Assembly: GCF_900454495.1 (NCBI RefSeq)
Contig: NZ_UGSI01000001.1
Coordinates: forward strand, 1,922,001-1,986,000
Length of the DNA: 64,000 nucleotides
Reading direction: 5' to 3'
Source of the DNA: Paenibacillus macerans
GTDB lineage: Bacteria; Bacillota; Bacilli; Paenibacillales; Paenibacillaceae
Both the position numbers and the translations under genes were made by a program. Below are positions 50,649 to 59,561 of this stretch, in pieces (the stretch's first letter is position 1; each line of letters begins with the position of its first letter). A model generated the notes under the pieces. The model made no database searches. It was given only the letters and a program-made list of their open reading frames with translations, and was not told the origin of the DNA.

Positions 50649-53600
50649 CTAACGGACATCCGTTTCCTCGCGATATCGGCCTAATTGAGCCTCCGCTTTT
50701 TGCCAATGCGCCAGCTCTTCCTCGGTAACCTTCAAGCTCTTCAAACTGTCTTCCCATTCGTGCCAAAGACCCGTGAAATATCCGGCGATTTGCTGCTTGC
50801 GCTTCTCGATTTCTCCGGCATAATGGTCGCGGAAAACGCCCTGCATGCGGTGCACAAGCTCCTGAAGCCGCTCCGTAAGCGGGCCCTCCAGCTTGGAGCG
50901 CAGCTGCATTTTTCCCTGTCCCTCAAAAAAAGCTTTCGGATTTTTGAAATACGGCCAATAGTCTTCCGGCGGAAAATAAGCGCTGTCCAGCAGGCCTTCC
51001 GGAATTTCCGGAGTGCTCCATTCCCCGGACGGAGCCGGCGCTTCAAGCGGCATATCGAACCGTTCCCCGTTCCCGCGGCACCATTTCTCCGCTTCCCTCG
51101 CCAGCAGCCCCTCCGCCTTCCGCTCCAGGCGCAGCGTCGTCGCCAGCAGCTCGCGCTCCAACTCGCCGGAGATTTGACTAACCCAGCCGCGCATGGCAAT
51201 CGCGAAGTTCCGCTTCAATGGACCCGCGCCGTCCTGAAGCAGCGATGGGTGAAAATATTCCGCATACGCATCGAGCGCCTGCAGCCTTAACCGCTGTACG
51301 ACGTGGAACAGCAGCTCTTCGTTCTCCTGATTCCATTCCCGGCCGATCTCGGCAGCCATAAATTCCTTGACCGCGGCTTCGAAAGCGGCGCGGCTGCCCG
51401 TCAGCGCGGCCAGCTTCCGTTCCGCCTGCTCCGCGTCGCTATCGGCCGCCGCGATCCATTTGGCCAGCCGCTCCTTCGTTTGCTCCAGCAGCGCGGAGGC
51501 GGACGCCGCGGCAAGGCTGCCCAAATCAACCTCCAGGAACTCGGCGAACTGCCGCCGGAACCGGGCAAAGCCGGGATCTTCGGTTGCTCCGCCTTGTTCC
51601 GCCCGCAGCGCCTGCAGGCTGGACAGCGCAAACAAGTTCGGTTCCCGGATGCCTGCGGTCTGCAGCCCGTCCCTTACGTACTCGACCACCGCCGCGAGTT
51701 CTTCGTCCGACGCCGCAAGGTCCGCCGCGTTGACGACAAAAAACATTTTGTCGAGCGCAAAGCTGCCCTTCATGCGGCCAAGCTGGCTGAGCAGCTGTTT
51801 GTCGGCCCGGGAAAAAGCGTGGTTGTAATAAGTGATGAAAATAATCGCGTCGGAATTTTTCATATATTGAAATGTAACGCCCGTATGCCGCGCATGGATC
51901 GAATCCGCGCCTGGCGTGTCCACCAGCACGATCCCCTGCTCGGTCAAAGGACAGGCGTAGTAAAAATCGATATCGGCCACAAAGCAGGCTTTCTCTTCTT
52001 CCGCCGCGAATCTTCCGAACTCGGCGGCGTCCGCGACGATGCTTTGGCCAAGCACGGACTCGGCGGCTTCCCAACCGGCCGCGGCCGCTTTCAGGAAGCT
52101 GAAATGCGCTCTTCCGGCAGCCGGGATCTCGGCAGCTTCGAGGCGTCTGACCGTTTCCAGCCAGCCTTTCTCCTGCCAAGCGCCAAGCCCCAGCGCCCCG
52201 AAGGAATACGCCAAATCCTCGACCATCGCTTCGCGGCTTTTGAAGCGGATGCGGGCCGTGTTATGGCGCTGCCCTTCTCCTGGCGCCATAACACGGATGA
52301 TCGCCGCGGTCGTCGGATGCGGCGACACGGGCAGTACGGCTTCGCCCAGCAGAGCGCTGGCGAAGGAAGATTTACCGGCGCTAAAGGCCCCGAACAGCGC
52401 CACGGTAAACGTGCCGCTGCGCAGCTCGGCGGCGCGCCGGGTCAGCTCCCGCACCCCCGTCCCGAAGGCGGGGTGGGGAGCCAGCAGCTCCGCCGCGGCC
52501 GCAAGGCGCGCGGCGGCCTGCAGCGCGCGCCCGCGGGCCTGCGGCGGGCGCGGCTGCGTCTTGGCCGCCGGGGCCTCGCCCCCGGCGGCCCCCGCCTGCG
52601 GCGGCGGCCCGGCGGGCGCCGCAGGCGCTGCCGAAGGCGCCGCTGCAGGCGCGGGCGTAGGCGCAGACGCCGCCACAGCCGCAGGCGCCGTTACCGGCGC
52701 GGACGCAGCCGCGCCGGCAACAGGAAAGGCCGCGCCGCCGGCCGGGCGCGGCGCGGGTTCATGCACCTCCGGCAGCAGCCCGGAGGTGAGCGGCACGGGC
52801 GCGCCGAGCAGCGCGCCCAGGCGCGCTTCGCGCGCGGCCCGCGCGGCGGCGAGCTGCGCCAGCGCGCGGGCCGCCGGCAGGCGCGCCGCAAGCTCAGCGC
52901 GCCGGGCCGCAGCCGCGGCCGCTTCCGCCGCGCCGAGCGGCGACGGGGCCGCCAGCAGCGCGTCCAGCAGCGCCGCGGCCGCGCGCTTGTAGCGCCCGGC
53001 GACGCCCGCCGCCACCGCCGCGGCGTAGTGCAGCGTCGACTCGCCGGACAACATCGCCCCGCCGGGCAAAGCCTCGCTGATCCAAGCCTCCTCCGGCCGC
53101 GGCAGGATCGCGTCGAGCCGCTCCTCCCAGGATTCGTCCCACAGCCGCAAATGTTGGCCGACCGCCCGAAGCTCCTGGCGGACATGCCAGCCGAGCTGCG
53201 CTTCCGTCTGCTCGCCCAAGCCGCTCAGAAAATCGCCCAAGCGTTTGGCTTTTTCCGCTTCCGTTTTTCCGCCTCCGCCAAACCATCCCTTCACCTTGAA
53301 GCCCGGCGCCCGGCTTTCGAGGAATAACCCGGCCCGCTCGCGCAGCGCCGGCGTCATCAACTGGGCGGAATCGATTGCTTTGCCGATCCGGTCCATCCAT
53401 TCCTGCCTGCGCTCCTGCCGGACGGACTCGCCGCCGGAAGCTTCGGCCCGCTCCAGCCGGGCCAGTTCCTCCTCCATGCTTGACACGTCGGTTTCGCCGC
53501 CCGCCTGCTCCAGCAGCGCCTCCCGCTGCGGCCGCTCCTTTTCCGCCAGCCGCGCCAGATGGTCCTTCACCGTTTGCGCCGCCGACATGTAGGCCCCGTA

Positions 53601-54401
53601 ATCCAACAGCCCGGACCCCCGCGCCAAAATTTCCTTCATCGTCCGCTTCAGCGCCGGCAGCATATTGCCTTGATGATCTTCCCGCTTCAATGAAATATAA
53701 AAAATGCCCTGCATCCCGATGTTCCACACTTTAAAAGCCTGGTTCACCGATTCCCGGTACCGGGCAAAGGGCAGCTCTTCCTCCCGGTGCTTGTCGATCT
53801 GGTTTACGACCATATAAACCGGCTTGCCGTAATCGCTTAACGTTTTTGCAAAGCTCAGGTTTGTTTCCGACGATACGTGATTGTAGTCCATTACATAAAA
53901 AACGACGTCCGCCAAATGCAAGGCGGAGTGCGTGGCAAGCTCATGGCCGGCGTCGTTCGAATCGACGCCCGGCGTATCGAGCAGCGCTCCGCCTTGATCC
54001 AGCAGCTCAATCTCATCCCACAGCTCCACGCGCGTATAATCTTTGCCGTTGCGGGCATAGTCGGCGATATGCTCTACAGGCATCTCCACCGGCGGCTGGT
54101 CCGGATCGGACGAGCTTAATACCGCGCGCGGCTCCCCGCTGCGAATAAAAACGACATTCGCACTGGTCGGCAAAGGGCTGGCGGGCATCACCGGTTTGCC
54201 GCACAAACTGTTGATTAGGCTCGATTTTCCCGCCGAAAAATGGCCGCAAAAAGCGATCGTCAGCTCTTTCCGCTCCAGTTTGTCCTGAATCTCCCGCAAT
54301 TCATCGGCCGCCCGGTCGTCCCCGCCTCCGCTCAGCGCGCCGCTCAGTTCCTTCAGTTTGCTCTGCATATCGTAATCGGTTGGTGCCGTAATCGGTTTCA
54401 T
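50649..54401 (-). CDS. dynA: Double-headed bacterial dynamin-like GTPase
   Basis: A 1250-aa protein made of two fused dynamin units, like B. subtilis DynA (YpbR). ATG 54401 follows GGAAGGCGGAG. The first GTPase head has G1 CGHFSAGKSSLIN (about 52-64), G3 DTPGVDS and G4 NQIDKHRE; the second has G1 GAFSAGKSSF (about 668), G3 DTPGADS and NAADLAA. An Ala/Pro-rich low-complexity linker (about residues 537-635, DNA 52490-52790, extremely GC-rich) joins the halves, followed by helical stalk segments. Such proteins tether and fuse or repair membranes under phage or pore-former stress. It is monocistronic. Confidence 0.92.
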   Translation of the reverse strand: MKPITAPTDYDMQSKLKELSGALSGGGDDRAADELREIQDKLERKELTIAFCGHFSAGKSSLINSLCGKPVMPASPLPTSANVVFIRSGEPRAVLSSSDPDQPPVEMPVEHIADYARNGKDYTRVELWDEIELLDQGGALLDTPGVDSNDAGHELATHSALHLADVVFYVMDYNHVSSETNLSFAKTLSDYGKPVYMVVNQIDKHREEELPFARYRESVNQAFKVWNIGMQGIFYISLKREDHQGNMLPALKRTMKEILARGSGLLDYGAYMSAAQTVKDHLARLAEKERPQREALLEQAGGETDVSSMEEELARLERAEASGGESVRQERRQEWMDRIGKAIDSAQLMTPALRERAGLFLESRAPGFKVKGWFGGGGKTEAEKAKRLGDFLSGLGEQTEAQLGWHVRQELRAVGQHLRLWDESWEERLDAILPRPEEAWISEALPGGAMLSGESTLHYAAAVAAGVAGRYKRAAAALLDALLAAPSPLGAAEAAAAAARRAELAARLPAARALAQLAAARAAREARLGALLGAPVPLTSGLLPEVHEPAPRPAGGAAFPVAGAAASAPVTAPAAVAASAPTPAPAAAPSAAPAAPAGPPPQAGAAGGEAPAAKTQPRPPQARGRALQAAARLAAAAELLAPHPAFGTGVRELTRRAAELRSGTFTVALFGAFSAGKSSFASALLGEAVLPVSPHPTTAAIIRVMAPGEGQRHNTARIRFKSREAMVEDLAYSFGALGLGAWQEKGWLETVRRLEAAEIPAAGRAHFSFLKAAAAGWEAAESVLGQSIVADAAEFGRFAAEEEKACFVADIDFYYACPLTEQGIVLVDTPGADSIHARHTGVTFQYMKNSDAIIFITYYNHAFSRADKQLLSQLGRMKGSFALDKMFFVVNAADLAASDEELAAVVEYVRDGLQTAGIREPNLFALSSLQALRAEQGGATEDPGFARFRRQFAEFLEVDLGSLAAASASALLEQTKERLAKWIAAADSDAEQAERKLAALTGSRAAFEAAVKEFMAAEIGREWNQENEELLFHVVQRLRLQALDAYAEYFHPSLLQDGAGPLKRNFAIAMRGWVSQISGELERELLATTLRLERKAEGLLAREAEKWCRGNGERFDMPLEAPAPSGEWSTPEIPEGLLDSAYFPPEDYWPYFKNPKAFFEGQGKMQLRSKLEGPLTERLQELVHRMQGVFRDHYAGEIEKRKQQIAGYFTGLWHEWEDSLKSLKVTEEELAHWQKAEAQLGRYREETDVR

Positions 54402-54535
54402 AAAACAATCTCCGCCTTCCGCTCTGCGAAATCTAGTTTCATTTTGGAATATCAACATTTTAACATTTCATCGCCCGCTTGGGAAAGACAACATCGCACC
54501 CATAACTAAAAGCGAATCCATGCAAGAATTTAGCA

Positions 54536-54565
54536 AAACAAAAAACCTGCAATGTGCAGGTTTTA
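54536..54565 (-). terminator. Rho-independent terminator of the SLH-esterase gene
   Basis: AACCTGCA/TGCAGGTT stem around 54544-54562, followed by TTTTTTGTTTT on the minus transcript, 32 bp after the stop. Confidence 0.75.
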
Positions 54566-54596
54566 AGAAAGATTAATCGTGCAATTAACATTTTTC

Positions 54597-56246
54597 CTAC
54601 TTCATACCGGCCAGCAATTCCACAAACTTGGTTGCTTCCGCCCCGGTCACGGGCCGATTCGGCGCAAAGCGGGTTGCGGAATCGCCCTTCAGGATTCCAG
54701 CCGCAACGGAACGCGCTATCGCTTCGGCAGCCCAATGCCCGCTCGGCACATCGCTGAACGCTGCCGCGCTGGCCGCAAAGGAAGCTTGCTCCAGCCCCGC
54801 ATTCCGCACGAAATTATCGGCGATCGCCGCAAGCTGCGCCCGCGTCACGGCCAAATCCGGGGCAAACCGGCCGCCGCCGATCCCTTTCATGATCCCGGCC
54901 GTCGTATTCTGGCGAATGGCCAGATCCTGGGGCGAATTTCCGGTATCCGTATAAATGCCGGTGCCGATCACCTCGCTGAGCTTCAGCCGGTCAGCCAGTA
55001 GCGCTGCCAGCTCCGCGCGCGTCACTTGAGCATCCTGCTGCAGCGAGACCGGTGCGGCAGCTGTTTTTTTCTGCTCAAATAACCAATCGAACATCTCTTT
55101 ATCGTTAAAAACAGGCACCCACGACCAATGCTTCAAATTTCCATAAAAACGGTTAGCGTCCATGAAGGCATCGTCATAAATGGTCAGCTTGGCCTGCTTG
55201 CTGCCCAGCTGAGTCAACGCCTCGTAAGCCAGCGTACTCGTCCGGCTATCCGTAATCGGGTCATTTTGCGCATGCACGAGCCATACCGGCACCTCCGTCA
55301 GATCCTGCAGCTCCCGCTTAAACGCCTCCACGGAACCGGTATAATCGGCCACGGTGTCTTTCGCCGCAACGACAATCGAGCCGGCGAACAGCCCGGGATA
55401 CTGCATCAGGAAACGGAGCGCGCCGCCGCCGCCGCTGGACACCCCTGCGACATAAATCCGGTTCGGGTCCACCTTGCCGGAATCGACAAGCTCCCCGATC
55501 AGCTCCGCCTGTACCTCAAAATAATCCCGCATCCGCGAAAGTTCCTCGGCGTTGTCATAGATTTTCCAGCCGTAGTTTTTGGGAAACTGCACGGCCAGAA
55601 CGGACGTGTCGTAACCTGATTCTATCCAGGCTACCGCGCCTTTGTTTTCGGTAAGCTGCTTCAGATTGTCCGTACCGACCTCCCCGCCGCCGTGCAGCCA
55701 TACGACCAGGGGTTGCGGGGCTGCGGAAGCGCTCAATTTTAGCCGGTAGCTCAACTTCTCACCGTTAGTGCCCGTATACTCCCCCGCGACAAAATCATCA
55801 ACCGTCCGCGTCTTCAACGTCGTTACGGACGCTTCATTAAACGATAGTTCGGGATAACGTTCATTTGTCACGGCAAACGCGGAAACCGATCCCCCGGGGT
55901 ATTTAAACGGCTTTACTTTTATGGATAAAACGCTTTCATTCCAGCTTAATTCAATCCCGTCATCCGTGTAATCCGCTTGCACAGCCTCGTTGTCCTCATT
56001 CAACGGATAGCCGTCATAATTGCCGGTAATCTCGAAATCGGACGCTTTCAAATCGGCATATTCACCTGCGTCGCTCACTTTCAGATCAAACGATTCAACC
56101 ATTCTTCCCGTATCGCCGATATACGTGTTCGCCGTAATCTGCACAGGCGAAGCCGCTTCGGCTTTCGCCGGCCATCCACCGGTCAATGTGGTCCCGATCG
56201 CCAAGACTAATGTTAGCATCAGACCCGTACCTTTTTTCCTCTTCAT
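54597..56246 (-). CDS. Cell-surface esterase with N-terminal Ig-like domain and C-terminal SLH domains
   Basis: A 549-aa exported protein. Signal peptide 1-31 (cleaved near AEAAS), an Ig-like beta domain (about 33-150) as in Thermotoga EstA-type esterases, then an alpha/beta-hydrolase domain (about 160-400). The oxyanion motif is WLHGGGEVG, the nucleophile elbow GVSSG (Ser270), the probable Asp is in HAQNDPITD and the His in LKHWSWV. The tail (about 410-549) has two clear S-layer-homology repeats (VTRAQLAAIADNF; FSDVPSGHWAAEAIARSV) with a third preceding. It should sit on the cell wall and hydrolyse an external ester, perhaps of polysaccharide. ATG 56246. Confidence 0.88.
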   Translation of the reverse strand: MKRKKGTGLMLTLVLAIGTTLTGGWPAKAEAASPVQITANTYIGDTGRMVESFDLKVSDAGEYADLKASDFEITGNYDGYPLNEDNEAVQADYTDDGIELSWNESVLSIKVKPFKYPGGSVSAFAVTNERYPELSFNEASVTTLKTRTVDDFVAGEYTGTNGEKLSYRLKLSASAAPQPLVVWLHGGGEVGTDNLKQLTENKGAVAWIESGYDTSVLAVQFPKNYGWKIYDNAEELSRMRDYFEVQAELIGELVDSGKVDPNRIYVAGVSSGGGGALRFLMQYPGLFAGSIVVAAKDTVADYTGSVEAFKRELQDLTEVPVWLVHAQNDPITDSRTSTLAYEALTQLGSKQAKLTIYDDAFMDANRFYGNLKHWSWVPVFNDKEMFDWLFEQKKTAAAPVSLQQDAQVTRAELAALLADRLKLSEVIGTGIYTDTGNSPQDLAIRQNTTAGIMKGIGGGRFAPDLAVTRAQLAAIADNFVRNAGLEQASFAASAAAFSDVPSGHWAAEAIARSVAAGILKGDSATRFAPNRPVTGAEATKFVELLAGMK

Positions 56247-56314
56247 CCTGCGTACCTCCAGTTACAAAGTTGAGTTATGTGTTGCCTGGCGAGCCGGATT
56301 CGAGCCGCTTAAAC

Positions 56315-56374
56315 GAAAAAAAACCTAACTCGAACCAACATGGATATAATCCAATGTCCGATTCGATTTAGGTT
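56315..56374 (-). terminator. Candidate attenuator in the esterase leader
   Basis: On the minus strand a two-part hairpin (outer arms AACCTAAATCGAA and TTCGAGTTAGGTT, inner arms GACATTGGA and TCCATGTT) is followed by TTTTTTTT. It lies between the promoter (56423-56451) and the esterase start, not after a gene, and so may be a conditional terminator. Confidence 0.6.
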
Positions 56375-56422
56375 TCGCCCGCGCAAGCGGTTACAATCCT
56401 CGCCGTATATGGTTATACCAAA

Positions 56423-56451
56423 ATACTACATACGGTCATTAAAAAAGTCAA
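56423..56451 (-). promoter_or_regulatory. Sigma-A-type promoter of the esterase gene
   Basis: TTGACT (56451-56446) and TAGTAT (56428-56423) are spaced 17 bp on the minus strand, giving a leader of about 170 bases. Confidence 0.6.
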
Positions 56452-56469
56452 CAATTTCCTTGCTTTATT

Positions 56470-56501
56470 GAAAAACAGGCCTCGGCATGAGTCCGGGCCT
56501 G
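56470..56501 (-). terminator. Rho-independent terminator of the YdeN-like hydrolase gene
   Basis: CAGGCCCGGA/CCGAGGCCTG-type stem (56476-56501) followed by TTTTTC on the minus transcript, 15 bp after the stop. Confidence 0.82.
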
Positions 56502-56516
56502 CTTGTACCTTGTACT

Positions 56517-57101
56517 TTATGCGCAGAGCATTTTGTTCAGTACGTCAAACACGATCGGCAATGTTGTAAATCCGTCGCTTTCCAAAAAATGCCCGCCATG
56601 CTCAACCTCGTAGAAATCGGCATGAATTTGCTCCATCAGTTCTTTGCTGTAGGCAAACGGGACGATCGAGTCGTCTTTTGCGGCGATAACCGCCCGCCCG
56701 CTTGCGGACCGAATCACCCGGTCATAGTCAAGCGGCTGCTCCGTGAATGCATCCAGTATCGGCAATTCCGGCAATGGTTTGGCAAACCCGGATACCAATA
56801 CGATTCCGCCGATCGGCTTGGCGGGATTTTGCCGGAGCAGATATCGCAGCGTAGTAATGCAGCCCAGGCTGTGCGCCACAAAATAGGTATTGCCGTCAAG
56901 ATCGGGAACCGAGGCGGACAACTGATTGACCCACGCATTAAAATTCGGCTCTTGCGGGTTTGGCATCGTTAATACAGCAACGTCCGCCCCGGCTTCCGTC
57001 AGCCTATCGCGCAGCCAAGGAAACCAGTGACTGCTAGGCGATGCCCCGTAGCCATGTATGATGTAAACTTTTTTTCGGTCCGGTGTAGGTGTATTGGACA
57101 T
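56517..57101 (-). CDS. RBBP9/YdeN-family alpha/beta hydrolase
   Basis: A 194-aa soluble serine hydrolase. The start VYIIHGYGASPSSHWFPWL, nucleophile elbow VAHSLGCITTL (Ser in AHSLG), the acidic residue in AKDDSIVPF and catalytic His in VEHGGHFLESDGF are typical of the small YdeN/RBBP9 group. ATG 57101 follows GGAGGAGAG. It lies 20 bp downstream of the 653-aa orphan gene on the same strand and is probably cotranscribed with it. The substrate is unknown. Confidence 0.88.
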   Translation of the reverse strand: MSNTPTPDRKKVYIIHGYGASPSSHWFPWLRDRLTEAGADVAVLTMPNPQEPNFNAWVNQLSASVPDLDGNTYFVAHSLGCITTLRYLLRQNPAKPIGGIVLVSGFAKPLPELPILDAFTEQPLDYDRVIRSASGRAVIAAKDDSIVPFAYSKELMEQIHADFYEVEHGGHFLESDGFTTLPIVFDVLNKMLCA

Positions 57102-57121
57102 AATCTCTCCTCCAGTTCAAA

Positions 57122-59083
57122 TCATCTTTGATGTTTGGTGCGTAAATAATCGGCATAATTCACCATGGGTTCCCGTTCGATAAGCTCGAGCAAAGCGGCC
57201 GCCCGTTTGTCCCATTCCTCTATATTATCCTCTTCGCGAAGCAGTTCAAGAAATGGCTCGTAGAGACAGGGATGCTGCAAGGCAACGGGATGCTGCCGGT
57301 CCAACAACATGGACCAGCGCACATATTTTTCGCATATTAACGGTGCGGCGGTTCCCGCAAACTCGCGTTGTTTGGGGCGGGCCTTGAGAAGCGCCGGCAT
57401 CAGCTGCTCGCCTTTCCAAGCAGGATCGCCGCTATCCTCGACATTATCCGGACTTAGGCCAAGCCCAAGCTCCAATCGATTGAACCCGATTCGCAGCATT
57501 TCCTGACTGTCAAGGTTGGTTCCAGCTTTTAAACGCCCGGTTTGGTCCGTTTTTTGGTCCCATTTGATCCGCCGAATTTGCTCCAAGGCATATTCCCGGT
57601 TGCGGTGTTTCCAAACTTGCTCTGTCCGCCGGTAGAGATCCTCTATCGGCTCCTTACCGATGAGAAGACGCCAGCTCCCTTGATGGAACGCGCCGCCGCC
57701 AACCTCGATGAAGCCGTGCTCTTTCATGATATATCCCCCGATGCCGTACATCAACAGCAAAGGTTCGTAAACGCGGTAAGCCCTTCGAGCAGCCTCGCTT
57801 CCTTCCCGGGCGCGTTTCATATAAAACAACGCCATCCGGCTGATGTTGCGCGCATAAGACTCCCTCATTCTCCGCAACACAGCGTAATCCTCTTCAACCT
57901 GTTCATACTCGTCCGGTCGATCCACCAGCTTTTGAGCGTTAAAATATAGAGGATGCACGTTAATAGAATAGGCATCGGCATATAAGGCCATGCGCCGCAA
58001 AAATTCCCGGTACAACAAGCCGTCCACCATCTGTTCCGCAGCCGATCTGCTGGGAAAATAACGATATTCCATACCGGCGATATGGGATATCAGCTTTAAG
58101 ATCATTTCGTCTCCCTGTGCCCGCGCATAGCCGATCAAGGTATCGTCATAATCTCCGGCAGGCAGTTCTAGCCCCGGCAGCCGCAACAAAAAGTCTTCTA
58201 TTAGCCGCTCGACGGGGTAATCTTTCTGCCCGGTTAAATACAGATACATTTCCCGCGTATCCTGTACATGCGCAATTGTTACCTTGGCATAATCGCCGTT
58301 GTTGTAAAGCTTGCGGTTAAACAAAAACTGTTGCCGGATGTCGTCGGTATACAGAAGCTTTTTTTCCGGATAATAGCTGCCATTGAAAGGAAAGCCTCGG
58401 GCGGAATAAACATCCCCGGAAGTAAGTTGTGCAAGATCATCCGCCTCCGCCGCGTAGGCGATGCCGGTTGCGTCTTTTCCTTTTACCCGCTTGATATGTA
58501 CATATAACCGTTCGTCCGGGCTTTTCCACCATTGCGATGCTTCTTGATCGCTCGGAGCAAGCAAGATAGGAGCCGGCTCTGCATTTGAAATCCAGGCCGA
58601 TACCTGCGATTCATAAACCGTGTTTGTCACCCATTGCTTCTGTTTGCCCAGCAAGCTGGATAGAATAGCCTGGTTTTCGATAAACGTTTCTGCCCGGTTT
58701 TCGAAAAACATCAGCCCCCCGTTCATCAGCAAAACATACAGCGTTCCGTACCTATCCATGTAACAGCTTCTATCCCAATAAATGTCCCTGAAATAGAGGC
58801 ATTCAACAATTTCCTCGTCCCCATGCTTCATAACCTTGGGCAAGCCGCCGCCGGGCAGGGAAGGCCCCATGGCATCGAGCACGATACTTTGATCCTTAAG
58901 CCCACCGAATTCGTAATGCATTCCCCCGTATTGTTCCTGAAAGTCAAGCAGCGCCTCAAACACGGGAATACCGTTTTGTCTCAGCACTTGAGCAACTTCC
59001 GTCCGGTCGCGGACGGTCTCTCGTCTGGGACACTGCCGAATGAATTCCTTAACGATGCCGGAAAGTATTGATGGGTTGTTCAT
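57122..59083 (-). CDS. Large uncharacterised protein (653 aa), SUKH-like N-terminus possible
   Basis: I do not recognise this gene. ATG 59083 (MNNPSILSGIVKEFIRQCP) is chosen; GGAG lies 12 bases upstream. The frame stays open a further 450 bp but without sites or sensible composition. There is no signal peptide or membrane helix. Residues about 35-75 (VFEALLDFQEQYGGMHYEFG) resemble the start of SMI1/KNR4 (SUKH) folds. The remainder is helical and rich in Tyr, Arg and Trp (GIGGYIMKEHGFIEVGGGAF near 490-510 is notable) and has no visible catalytic motif. It is followed, 20 bp on, by a YdeN-like hydrolase. SUKH proteins often act as immunity or binding proteins, but that is not shown here. Confidence 0.7.
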   Translation of the reverse strand: MNNPSILSGIVKEFIRQCPRRETVRDRTEVAQVLRQNGIPVFEALLDFQEQYGGMHYEFGGLKDQSIVLDAMGPSLPGGGLPKVMKHGDEEIVECLYFRDIYWDRSCYMDRYGTLYVLLMNGGLMFFENRAETFIENQAILSSLLGKQKQWVTNTVYESQVSAWISNAEPAPILLAPSDQEASQWWKSPDERLYVHIKRVKGKDATGIAYAAEADDLAQLTSGDVYSARGFPFNGSYYPEKKLLYTDDIRQQFLFNRKLYNNGDYAKVTIAHVQDTREMYLYLTGQKDYPVERLIEDFLLRLPGLELPAGDYDDTLIGYARAQGDEMILKLISHIAGMEYRYFPSRSAAEQMVDGLLYREFLRRMALYADAYSINVHPLYFNAQKLVDRPDEYEQVEEDYAVLRRMRESYARNISRMALFYMKRAREGSEAARRAYRVYEPLLLMYGIGGYIMKEHGFIEVGGGAFHQGSWRLLIGKEPIEDLYRRTEQVWKHRNREYALEQIRRIKWDQKTDQTGRLKAGTNLDSQEMLRIGFNRLELGLGLSPDNVEDSGDPAWKGEQLMPALLKARPKQREFAGTAAPLICEKYVRWSMLLDRQHPVALQHPCLYEPFLELLREEDNIEEWDKRAAALLELIEREPMVNYADYLRTKHQR

Positions 59084-59561
59084 TATGCCTAGACTCCAAT
59101 CATTTTCATTAAAAGGACCAACCGTTCCATCTCTTCCGCATAGGTTATGTTCCTCATCTTTTGCCCTTTCAGTTCCCGCCGGGAAGCCGGATGAAATATT
59201 CAGCAGCAGGCGCACATCCTCGAGGCGGTGATTCGTACTGTTTACCGCCTGCGTATGGAGTTTGGGATTAGTCATTATGTTCTTTTCGGCCTGCGGGATG
59301 CGGACAGCAGCAAGCCGGATCTTTTCCATCAGTTTGGCATCATGCGGACGACTATACGCCGAAGCCCGCCTTTGCCGTATACCGGCGTCTGATTCGTGAG
59401 TTGGGCCGGACACATTGATCAAGACGCACCGGCAATAAGCCAAACTCGCCTCCAAGGCGGAATATTGCATGTATGAGCGCTCTGCTTTAAAGATTACAGG
59501 TCTTCTTGCCGATATACATGTAAACGGAAGCAATTCTCAGCAGAAGGAGGAATTTTCCATA
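59084..59561. other. Region between divergent genes, no credible gene
   Basis: 478 bp. The minus-strand frame of the orphan gene stays open up to 59533, with Met codons at about 59275 and 59329 but no ribosome sites. Its predicted residues look random. The plus-strand frame open from 59469 runs into the small acidic protein gene, whose real start is at 59562. Confidence 0.5.

Noticed and set aside
50399..50659. 86-aa minus-strand ORF between dynA and purT with a plausible ribosome site
   Set aside because: The site belongs to the end of dynA, the product has no recognisable pattern and the region is better explained as the purT leader. Kept only as a note.
51303..53327. 674-aa plus-strand ORF opposite dynA
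   Set aside because: Arg/Gly-rich antisense shadow created by the GC-rich dynA linker; no ribosome site or domain.
56375..56422. T-box or known riboswitch in the esterase leader
   Set aside because: The block ACCGC-TTGC-GCGGG recalls the T-box antiterminator, but AGGGTGG and the specifier region are absent and the gene is not amino acid-related.
59084..59533. 150-residue N-terminal extension of the orphan protein
   Set aside because: No start codon there has a ribosome site, and residue composition changes sharply before ATG 59083.
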